This document shows positions 24,250 through 34,020 of a DNA stretch of 64,000 nucleotides, one piece after another (within the stretch, counting starts at the first letter, position 1; every line of letters begins with the position of its first letter). Under the pieces are notes generated by a model that did no database searches, was not told where the DNA came from, and saw nothing but the letters and a program-made list of their open reading frames with translations. The position numbers and the translations under genes are program-made. Origin of the DNA: Sesamum alatum (Eukaryota; Streptophyta; Magnoliopsida; Lamiales; Pedaliaceae); assembly GCA_034509735.1 (NCBI GenBank), contig JACGWO010000004.1:12629395-12693394 (forward strand), read 5' to 3'.

Positions 24250-24801
24250 TGTGACACCCATATAGACTTATATATATATATAGATCCAATTAATTATACT
24301 TACCTCAAATCTCAAACGAATACGTTAATAATGAGAGATTTATGATAAATTACTAAGAATATAAGATATTATTATTAAAAAGAGATATGCGATTTGTGAG
24401 ATAAGTTAATTCAGGGATGTTATCAATAACGGTAGCTATAGCAATATGAGGGATTTGATGAAATAAATTCTTGTGAGTTAACTGATAAATTAGATATGTA
24501 TCTGGAAAGCCGCAAATATTGTCTAATTATTTAAAAGAAAATAGAAAGAAAGTTTGAGTTTCGATATAAATGACATATTAACAGATTGGTGAAAAATGTA
24601 CGAGTTTTATTTAGTATTTTAGTCCGAGTCTACGATATTTTCGATATATTAATTATATCTATCTACTATAGGACGCGAAGATAAAGTATAGGGTTGATCA
24701 TCTCTTTTTATTAACGTATTCGTTTGAGATTTGAGGTAAGTATAATTAATTGGATCTATATATATATATATATATATATATAAGTCTATATGGGTGTCAC
24801 A
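24250..24801 (-). repeat. Palindromic-ended 552-bp LTR
   Basis: About 85 bases at one end (24250-24335: TGACACCCATATAGAC, AT run, ATCCAATTAATTATACTTACC, AATCTCAAACGAATACG) recur inverted at the other end (24711-24801). The copy therefore behaves as a foldback with a ~370-bp centre. Differences in the AT run length are visible. Confidence 0.75.
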
Positions 24802-24938
24802 TAAAGTGAACTCAAACAAAGTATATGCCAATGAACTGCACTTCTTATTCATTAAGGATTTATTAAAACTTCGAAATTGTTCAGACATAGGTTACAATTT
24901 GCCTACCAAGATTGGCTACATAGTCACCTATTCTAACA

Positions 24939-25828
24939 TTTATCTAATAAATTAGATTTATTTGAAATTAATTTAATGGGCTTGGAATAAATATTTATAT
25001 TTGATATATTTATTTATTGCCTCTTGCATTATTTAAATGAGATTTAAATATTCCATTAAATTAATCAGTGGTTGAGATTAAAGAGAGGAATGAATGGCTA
25101 GGATTGGTTTGACCAAGAAGCTAGTAGTTGACTAGGATTTAACTAGGTCAAATCCTATTCAAGAAGGAGTCTACAAAGAGTAGGAGTTAGAAGAGGAATA
25201 GGATTCCTCCTCTATAAATACTCCTAAGTGTTCTCTTTGAAAGAGATACAAAATTGAAAGAGATGAAAAATTGAAGCGCACACACACACACACATCTCGG
25301 CCTCCTCCCTCTCTCTCTCGGCCAAATCTCTCTCCCTCTCTTCCAAGAAACTCTTCCAAGTTCTCTTGTTTTCACAATTGAACTTTAGGAGGTTTGATCT
25401 CGTTAATTAAATAGTGTTTGATCAATCCGTCCTCTCCAAATATCATATACACTTGTTCTTTCGCTAGCACGAGGAGCAAGATACGTGGGCGGATTGCGTG
25501 TACGAATTAGAGGGTCTCAACTCGAGATCTTGGAGCAAAACGGGGAACAACGCGAGTACCAGCTTGAAGACGAAAACGACAATTGGTAGGTTTTCGGTTT
25601 ATGTTTTTCGTCCCTTTTTCTTTTAAACCCTATGGCCTCCATGAAACTTTTTTATGTTTTATAATTCATGAGATACACCGAATGCTCGGGAGATTCAAGG
25701 GAACACCCCTTGAACGTGTTTATTTTATATTATTTATGCATGTTTAAATTCTTGCAAATTTTAATTATACCGTGCTTCCGCATTCGCGCTACTCCCGGGC
25801 CGATCCACATGCGTTTGCCAGGCTTTCA
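24939..25828 (+). repeat. Family B LTR 3' portion, plus orientation
   Basis: It begins in mid-LTR and ends at the exact terminus GGCTTTCA. It contains a TATA box (25212-25220), a CA microsatellite near 25278-25294 and the terminal hairpin with arms TTCAAGGG and CCCTTGAA at 25694-25714. It is the mirror image of 21515-22330. Confidence 0.8.
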
Positions 25829-26496
25829 GTTACTGTCAATGCTCTTGATAGGAGACAGATCCTTTCTTGGAAACTACTATCACGTTGCACATCATGGCTG
25901 CACTAGATATGGCTTATGACTACTCAGCAACTGTGTTTTGGTAATCTCTCACCATACCTAAGATACAGACACGGTGTACAGGTAAACTCAGCAATTCCTC
26001 AAGTCAAAGGATTGACTTGTACCGTTTGAACTGGGAACTCATGTCAAACCTATCCGACCCTACTCAAGGTCCTCTGTAAGACGGTTCCCGCGAGTCACCT
26101 CAGTCAGCTGCTCCCTAGCAAGCTGACCCACTAACACTGCATAGACGACCTTCGTCACCCGTCGATGAAACACGACAGCAGATGCGTAGTGCAAGCCTCA
26201 AGTGGATTCTCGATACCCATTTCCCGAGATTCCTTGACTTGGAGATTTTCAGACTAATTCGCCGAAACTGATTTCATGAACCTACCTCCAAGCGTAATTC
26301 CAGTCCCTGAAATGTGATCTCAGTCTGTGGGCTTTGTTTGTGTAGTGAAAAGTTATAAACCAGTAAAAGTGAACAAAGTATGAGCCAGATGAACATCACT
26401 TTCTTATTCATCAAGGCTTATTAAAACTTTGAAATTGTTCAGACATAGGTTACAATTCGCCTAATAAGATTGGATTCATGGTCACCTATTCTAGCA
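25829..26496 (-). repeat. Family B LTR 5' portion, inverted
   Basis: The minus strand starts TGCTAGAATAGGTGACC at 26496 and matches the first ~650 bases of the family B LTR, stopping at 25829 against another LTR end. It directly abuts integrase-coding sequence of E3. Confidence 0.8.
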
Positions 26497-28993
26497 TATG
26501 TCTACCTAATGAGGTACAAGTTTGAAGCTCTTGTGAGGTTTAAAGACTTTAGACTTGAAGTTGAGAACCAAACTAGCTGCAAAATTAAAGTCCTACAGTC
26601 AGACCGAGGTGGTAAGTACTTAAGTGGTGAATTTCTCAATTATCTAAAAGAAAATGGTATAGTCTCTGAATGGACACCTCCTGGGACACCTCAGTTGAAC
26701 AGAGTCTCTAAATGGACGAATCTAACCTTGTTAGACATGGTTCGATCCCTGATGAGTTTTACCGAACTGCCCTTGTCTTTCTGGGACTGTGCACTTGAGA
26801 CAGCAACCAAGTTATTAAATATGGCACCGTCCAGTGTTGTGACCTAGACACCATATGAGATATGGTACGGCAAGCTTGCGTCCAACAAATACTTGAGAGT
26901 GTAGGGTAGCCCTGCATATGTCAAGAGGTTAGTGGGAGACAAGCTAGAATCGAGATCTGGCTTGTGTAGGTCCATCGGCTATCAGAAGGAAACTGCAGGT
27001 TATTACTTTTATGACCCCTAAGAACAAAAGGTATTTGTTTCGAAGAATGCAGTGTTCTTGGGAAAAGGATTTCAGTCGGATTCCCAACGTGATGAACTGC
27101 TCCTTGAGGAATCAAGTGAGACACATCAGTCATCAGGCCAGGAGCTACAGATACTTTGTTAAGAGGTTTTAGGTTAAGTACCCAACAGATTGAGCGCCCT
27201 CGCGAGGCTCAACATGTTAGACAGCCTCTTCAGGCCCAGCATGTCGAACAACCTCCCGAGGAGCCAACCACGGTACCAGAACCGCCAGCTCCTGTCGTGT
27301 CTGCACCCCCAGTTCCCACTAATGTTCAAGTCCTCCGTAGGTCAGCTAGAGTGCCACGTCCTCCCGTGAGGTATGGCTTCTTAAGCATGACCGGTCAATT
27401 GGATAATGATCCTAAGACATACGGGGATGCGATGTCTGACATCAATTTAGGGAAGTGACTTGAGGCCATGAAAGCCGAAAAGGACTCCATGAGCATAAAC
27501 CAAGTATGGACACTTGTGGACCCTGCCAAAGGTATTAAACCTATTGGCTGTAAATGGGTCTACAAGCATAAACTTGGCGTTGATGGAGAAGTAACTACCT
27601 TCAAAGCTAGGCTAGTGGCGAAAGGCTACACTCGACGACCCGGGGTCGACTTTGAGGGTACCTACTCGCCAGTAGCCATGGCTAAGTCCATTCGAATAAT
27701 GCTTTTCATAGCTAGATGGTATGACTATGAAATATGGCAGATAGACGTGAAAATGGTGTTCCTGTACGGTTTCGCTGAGGAAGAGATCTATGTGGATCAA
27801 CCAGAGGGATTTACTGTTGTTGGAGAAGAGCAGAAAGTTTGTCGTCTCCAAAAGTCCATCTATGGCCTCAAGCAAGCATCCCGTAGTTGGAACATTCATT
27901 TTGATGAAGTCGTACAAGGATACGATTTCATCAAGAATGAGTGTGACTCTTGTGCATACAAGAAGGTCAGTGGGAGCTCAGTAGTGTTCCTATGTGCTTT
28001 ATGTGGACGACATTCTGCCCATTAGTAATGACATCAGAATGTTAGGTGACACAAAAGCATGGTTATCTACTCAATTCTCAATGAAGGATTTTGGTGAAGC
28101 CTCCTACATTTTAGGCATCCAGATCGTCAGGGACAGGTCTAAATGAATTTTAGGAATGACCCAAAACTCGTATGTTGAGAAAATTCTCAAAAGATTCAAC
28201 ATGGATAACTCCAAACGAGGTTTCCTTCCCATGAGACATGGGGTCAAGTTATCCAAGAAGCAGTCTCCTAAGACTGATGAGGAGCTTGAGAGGATAAAGG
28301 TCATCCCCTATGGTTCTATCGTAGGTAGCATTCAATATGCCGTCCACTGCACTACGCCTGACGTCGCTTACGCTTTTAGTGTAACTAACAAATATCATTC
28401 CTGTGTAGGCGAGGCACATTGGAATGCAGTCAAGAGTATCCTTAAGTACCTAAGAAGGACTAAGGATATATTCTTTGTCTATGGTGGTGGAGAGTTGATA
28501 CTGGAAGGTTTTAGCAATGCTAGCTTCTAGTCGGACGATGACGATCCCAAGTCTCAATCGGGCTATGTATTCAGACTTAATGGTGGGGTGGTGGCTTGGA
28601 AAAGTTCCAAGCAAGATACCACAGCCGATTCCACCACTGAGGCTGAATACATAGTAGCTTCAGAAGCTGCCAAGGAAACGGTTTTGGATGAGAAACTACA
28701 TCCAAGAGTTGGGTGTGGTGCCTAGGATTGCCGAGCCAGTAGTTATCTTCTGTGATAACAACGGGGCTATATCGCAAGGGAAAGAACTGAGAGCTCATCA
28801 CCGATCCAAGCACATACTTAGACGCTACCACCTACTAAGGGAGATGGTAGAAAGAGGTGACGTTCGGATGGACCGAGTCAGCTCAGTCGACATTACAGCA
28901 GATCCTTTGACAAAGCCAGATCGCGCATATGCAACATCTTGAGAAGATGGGGTTAAGGCATATGGGTGATTGGCTTTAGGTCAAATGGGAGAT
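26497..28993 (+). pseudogene. Copia element E3 integrase-RT-RNase H (5'-truncated pseudogene)
   Basis: It begins in the integrase core (YLMRYKFEALVRF) and keeps DRGGKY, but the catalytic Glu block is changed (SKWTN where E2 has SERRN). An SARVPRPPVRYGF linker stands near 27340. RT runs openly from 27468 (CKWVYKHKLG, AKGYTRRPGVDF, YGLKQASRSW). One extra base near 27990 breaks the frame just before YVDD, and TGA/TAG codons occur (28144, 28528). RNase H keeps TEAEYI (28636), CDNNGA (28753) and ADPLTKP (28900). E3 differs from E1/E2 at many positions and lacks their RNase H insertion. Confidence 0.87.
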
Positions 28994-31086
28994 TGTTAGA
29001 ATAGATGACCATTAATCCAATCTTGTTAGGCTTATGCAACCTATTTCTGACATTCGTGGTGTAAATAAATTCATTCTGAATAAAAGTGATGTTCAGTTAT
29101 GGCATTAGTACTTTTATTATGCCGCTTACTGCTTAATATCTATAACTGTTCAATGCACAAGCAAAGTCCACAGATCGGAAAGGTTAATCCAAGAAATTGG
29201 GATATGCATAGGTTGGCAGTCATGAAATCAGTCTCTGTAGATTGGTCTGAAATACACCAAGTCAAATGACCTCGAGATTGGGTATCGAGGGTCCATTTGA
29301 GACATGCACTAATTAAATGCAGTCGCATTTCATCGACAAGTGACGAGGATCGTCCATGCAATATAAGTGAGTTAGCCAGCTCGGTGTCGGCTGACTGAGG
29401 TGACTCGCGGGAGTCGTCATATGGGAAACCTTGAGTAGGTTGGCCGGTATGACTTGTATTCCCAGTTTCGACAGTACGAGATTGGTCCTCAAAGTTGACG
29501 GACTATTGTAGTCACATGCACACCGTGTCTGTATCTTTGGTTTGGTAAGAGGCTACCAAGTCAAGAGACTTGGTTGCTATAAGCCCTACCTAGTACAGTC
29601 AAGATGTGTAGGGTGGACAGTAGGTCCCAAGATAGAATCCGTTTCCTGTCAAACAATTGACAGTAGTGTCTCACTTATACTCTGAGACTCGCTCCCTATA
29701 AAATCTATGGCCACGGTAACTGAACAGTGGGATAAGATCCAACGACATTTGAGTAGGTAAATGAATATTGGCTTAAGTCAAGGATGCATACCGATGTCTA
29801 ACAACCATACCCTAGATTAATAGTTGTGAGATAGTAGATGGAAGGACAATGCTCATACACATTCGGGACCTAAATATTCACATCATGTTTCACCTAGTCT
29901 CTAGTGTCATGGACCATTGCTAGACGGCCACCCATTGTGACGGACGAATTCCTATTATATGATGATTAGAAATTCGCCTAATTCTAGCTGAAGGTGAACT
30001 AAAGAGTCATACTCAATTCACTGGAAACTGAGAAATTAATTAGGAATTAATTCCAGGAGGTCAAACTATTTAATTAGATCAAATTGGTTCTCTTTTGGAG
30101 TGTCAAGCCTTGAAATATTAATTGGTTTAATTCGGCTTGGTTCATGAATTAGATTTATGAATTAAAGAGAAGGGCTATTTCTGTCTTTAAGTAGAATAAA
30201 GATGAAAATATTAATTTTGGGCTTAAGTATTTATTTGATATTTACTACAAGCCCATTAGGAATAGTTGGACTATTAAATAGGATTTAAAAGTCCATTCCA
30301 CAAGGCCCATCAAGTGATGGATGGAGGAGATCGAATCTTGGGGCTAGTTGAGATGAAGGGTTAGAATTAAGTTTGACAATGAAACCCTGGTGGACTAGGA
30401 TATGACTCGGGCAAAGTCCTAGTTGTATTAGGTGTGCCTCTTTTGAAGAGTTTGAGTAGGATTAGGAATAGGACTTCCTTATAAATACTCATACACACAC
30501 ACACTAATTCTCTACACTATTCTCATCTCACACACACACACTAATTCTCTATACTACTCTCATCTCACACACACACGGTCGCCTCTCTCTCTCTCTCTCG
30601 TCCAAGTCCCTCTCTCTCACTACTTCAAAGAGCTTTAATGTTCTCTTATCTTTGATACAAGGGAACGTTTAACAATCGATCATGTTAACCTAATTACGTT
30701 TGGTCGATTGTTCCTCCTTTTCCTCTTGATCTCTTGTTAGCACGAGGGAATCAAGATCCGGTGAATTGCGTGGATGATTTAGAGAATTCCTACATTGGAA
30801 TCTCGGTGGCAAAATGTGGAACAACGCATGTAGCAGAACGAAAAAGTCTACAACGGGTAAGTGACGATTGTAGTATCTCTTTTCATTCCAACCCTATGGC
30901 CTCCATGAATCGAGCATGCTTGTTTACTTTTGTTCATGAGATACATCGAACGCCTGGAGATTCAAGGGAACACCCCTTGAATGCTTCTTTAATTCCGTTG
31001 TTTATGCATATTTTATTTACGTTTACATTTTAATACATTGTGCTTCCGCGCGTGCCCTCTCCGGGGATAATCCACCTTGGATTACA
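28994..31086 (+). repeat. E3 3' LTR (family C, 2093 bp)
   Basis: It follows the polypurine tract AAATGGGAGAT, starts TGTTAGAATAGATGACC and ends GGATTACA. A TATA box lies at 30479-30487, two ~40-bp CA-rich repeats at about 30490-30575, and the terminal hairpin at 30961-30981. It has family B-type organisation with strong divergence, so it is treated as a separate family. Confidence 0.8.
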
Positions 31087-31426
31087 ACACGGTACTCATC
31101 CAATGAATGCAATTATTAGTGCAAGTCTCTATAGGACCCTCGTTACTCAATCTCGAGGTCCTCGACTTGGAGTGTTTCAGAACGGTCCACGGAAGTTGGT
31201 TCCATGACCGCCAACCTATGCATAGTCCAACTTCTTGGATTCATATGTTCGGTTTGTGGGTGCTTGCTATGACATCGAAACCACGTTCAATGCTAGCAAC
31301 AAACTCATCGTTGCTAATGATGAATCCTTAATACATTCGTCGACGTAACATTACTTTCATTCAAAGATTGGTGAATAGTTCTCAGAACAGCCAACCACAT
31401 TGACTTTCTGATCACCTATTCCAACA
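31087..31426 (-). repeat. Family A-like LTR fragment, inverted
   Basis: The minus strand starts TGTTGGAATAGGTGATCAG at 31426 and resembles 1-631. It keeps only the first ~340 bases of the LTR. It joins the E3 LTR end on one side and old pol sequence on the other. Confidence 0.75.
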
Positions 31427-32330
31427 ATTTCTTCATGGAGAATTACATGAATAACATTTGTGTTTCAGTGTTTCCTAGCATCTTGATATCATTCCAAATG
31501 AACAAGACGTTGCATACCTAAAATATTAGGAACACAACAAAGCTCCCATTGACCCTCAAGCTCATTCTTGACCGAGCCATATTGCCTGTATAACTTCGTC
31601 ACAACAAATATTCCAGATACACAAAGTTTCAGACCTATTCTGAATTCCATCTCGGATCTAATGGCTACTAGTCATTCATCCGAACCGATGTCCAACATCG
31701 CTTCTTCTTATGTCTTTGGCCCGCAATTTAATTGACTTGTCAGACTTAGAAACCAATAGCCCTCACGTAACAAAGGTATTCTAGTCGTTTCTCAAAGGAC
31801 TGGAATATAGCCAATGGAAAAAATACTATTACAAATGATGTTTGCTATTCTACAATGAACCTGCACAAACCAGATCCCGAGCCTAATTTATCTCCCACTA
31901 ATCCCTTGATACATGCAGGACCATCCCACACACTCAAGTACTTTTTAGGATACAAGCTTGCCATGCCACATGGGCTAAGGTAGTTTCAATGAAACAACGA
32001 TCGAACCCATTCCAATAAGGTTCGACTCCTCCATAATCAGAGCCACCATTCAATTTTGGCACTCCAAGAATAATTAACTGAGTGAGAATTTCATTCCCAT
32101 TTTCGATACTTCAAGAAATCCCACTAAATACACACCGCCTCAATCCAGCCGAAGGCGTTTTATTTTTACAACCAGTTTGCTTCTCCACTTCAAGTCTAAT
32201 TCTCCAAACCTTCCAAAGATCCTAAGACTTCCAAATGTCCTCACAAGTAGACAATACCTGAGTACGTATGGATTCATAATGATCTTCTTATCATTTTTGG
32301 GCTAATGGTTCACATGAAATCGTACAACTT
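31427..32330 (-). pseudogene. Decayed copia pol (RT and integrase remnants)
   Basis: No open frame is left, but the minus strand still aligns in order with copia pol. Near 32215-32130 it reads FGRF, LDLK and GGVYLVG, equivalent to the integrase blocks FGRFKEYRLEVE and RGGEYLSGEF. Near 31930 it keeps VWDGPACIK and GLVGDKLGS, and near 31500 FIWNDIKMLGNTE, equivalent to the stretch after YVDD. Large parts between these are missing. It is the oldest copia remnant in the window. Confidence 0.7.
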
Positions 32331-33280
32331 AAAAATATCTATAAATACTAGCCCTTCATGTCACAGGTACAACTTTGACACCCTGAACATTTTTACGACC
32401 TTCATAATTGCTCTCTTATAGCCTTAGTAACTTAAGCATCTTGAAGGGGTATAACTAAGGTCTTCCAGATGTTGTTCTCATATGTTTCTTTCTTGTGGGA
32501 CACGTAATCAAATTCCCAACTTACCTGAGCATATCTGGAGCATTCTCTAATCAATTTAAGCCTTAAACAAACTTTTTTAATTTGGACACATAATTTCCTT
32601 ACAAAAACTCAATTACCTCAACCCTATGGATGATATTGTCATATTTCTTTGATAATTACACGAGAATTCTAGGAAAATCGATTAGATCTCCTATAGCAAT
32701 TCTTGTTGCATTTTCTAGTACATTGCAAACATAAATATCACGTGTATAAAAATTATGTTATCAATTTTATCTAAGAAAAAAATTTATACACATGATAAGT
32801 ATATGTGAAATGAAATAGAAAACTCAATATACTAAGTAAAAATGGGGAGAAAATGCACACATAGCAGCAATTGACATACAAAGGGAAAGAGAATGAAGTC
32901 CTGCCATGTGCCTATGGTGCATTGACTGTGAAGTTGCAATGAGTTCACCTAGGCTTGTCACTTGCCATACTCATACACAGCAGCAGTTGACATACAAAGA
33001 AAAAGAGACTCAAGTCCTACCATGTGCTTATGATGCATTGTCTATAAAGTTGTAATCAGTTCACCTAGGCTTGTCACTTGCCCTAATCCTACCGAAAAAA
33101 ACTTTAAGACCCATAGCCATATTGACGTATTGATGTTTTAACCAAATTTTCAGAGTTTTTCATATAATTTTATAATATTTAACTTTCTGATAATATAAAA
33201 AACTATTATGTCACTTAAATAAATTAGATTTGGCTAATATATGGAATATATAAAATTTGTTTGAACTTGGATTGTCAAAA
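32331..33280 (+). other. AT-rich spacer with a 116-bp tandem duplication
   Basis: No gene is seen. Two copies of a ~116-base unit lie at about 32855-32966 and 32971-33082. Each runs from CAGCA-TTGACATAC to CACCTAGGCTTGTCACTTGCC, with about 10% differences between copies. The remainder is simple AT-rich DNA. Confidence 0.8.
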
Positions 33281-33294
33281 AAATCTTCAAATCA

Positions 33295-34020
33295 GTTGCA
33301 AGTTATGTCTCTCCTCCCTAACTCCAGTTCTGGCAACTTACAGACATTTCCCAGTCTACTCCATGACTTAATGCTTCCTTTCCCCTTGAACCGCCATGGT
33401 ATCCACCAGATCCTCCAAGACATACTCCTCAATAAAGTTTTCCTGCCACCACCCAAGCTCTGCCTACTCCTCAACCAACTTTTCCTGCCACCACCCAAGA
33501 TCCACCGACTTCACCCCATGAATCTGCATCATACAAGGATAACGTTATCAAGCAATCTCAATGTGTCTATTTCCCAACTTGGCTTCGTGCTTAGGACCAT
33601 ACCCCAACGTCGGACGCCCACTCTCTTGACTGAACCGTATAGACCCCCATCTAAATCTTGATTCTTCACCTATGACTTGCACCGCCTTCGACAACCCTTG
33701 ATTCTTCAAACCTTGAACCGTTACAGACCCATTCCTAATCTTGGACAGCATTTAAGCCACCTATGGAAAACATCTGATTCAATCAATGTTTTAGATCTTG
33801 ATCACAATTTTTATGTTCCAAAGGTGATTTCTCAAGAAGATTATTTCATTGCTTTAGCTGGAGGGCTGTGGTTTCTTTTTAACCATTATTTACATATTCA
33901 ACAATGGTCTCCACATTTCACCTCGTCCAAAACCATTCATTCTAGCTAGTTTGTTTGGATCCAAATTTCTAATTTAACCATTGAATATTATGATCTTGAT
34001 GCCTGTTTCATATAGCTAAT
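33295..34020 (+). pseudogene. LINE ORF1 remnant (DUF4283-like)
   Basis: A proline-rich N-terminal part with repeated PATTQ units (33380-33530, another frame than the longest ORF) is followed by HNFYVPKVISQEDYF, LAGGLWFLFNHYL, IQQWSPHF and LTIEYYD (33800-34000). These are the hallmarks of the plant LINE ORF1 nucleic-acid-binding domain. Stops at 33945 and near 34013 inactivate it. The sequence then switches abruptly to RT. Confidence 0.65.

Larger units (their letters stand above)
23318..24801 (-). mobile_element. Chromovirus-like (Ty3/gypsy type) non-autonomous LTR element
   Basis: It is bounded by TGTGACACCC and GGGTGTCACA, the usual ends of plant chromovirus LTRs, with TAAAG duplicated at 23313-23317 and 24802-24806. 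Read on the minus strand, one LTR spans 24801-24250 and a primer site TGGTATCAGAG follows at 24244-24234. A short internal region without ORFs comes next, then a second LTR from about 23716 to 23318. The two LTRs share only their first ~55 bases, so the structure is rearranged. It is inserted in the family B LTR. Confidence 0.7.
11581..24938 (-). mobile_element. Minus-strand family B LTR, interrupted by two insertions
   Basis: The LTR reads TGTTAGAATAGGTGACT at 24938 down to CTTTCA at 11581. Its parts are 24802-24938, 21515-23317 and 11581-11635, about 2.0 kb in total. E2 interrupts it with duplication GAAGC, and a chromovirus-like element interrupts it with duplication TAAAG. A TATA box lies at 22048-22056 (minus). 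The pieces match the inverted copies at 24939-25828 and 25829-26496. Confidence 0.82.

Noticed and set aside
33064..33082. Direct repeats as a CRISPR-like array
   Set aside because: Only two long copies, no spacers of constant size, and a plant context. It is an ordinary tandem duplication.
33257..33661. 134-aa ORF as a possible host gene
   Set aside because: The next frame has the Pro-rich PATTQ repeats and leads into LINE ORF1 domain blocks, so this frame is a shadow.
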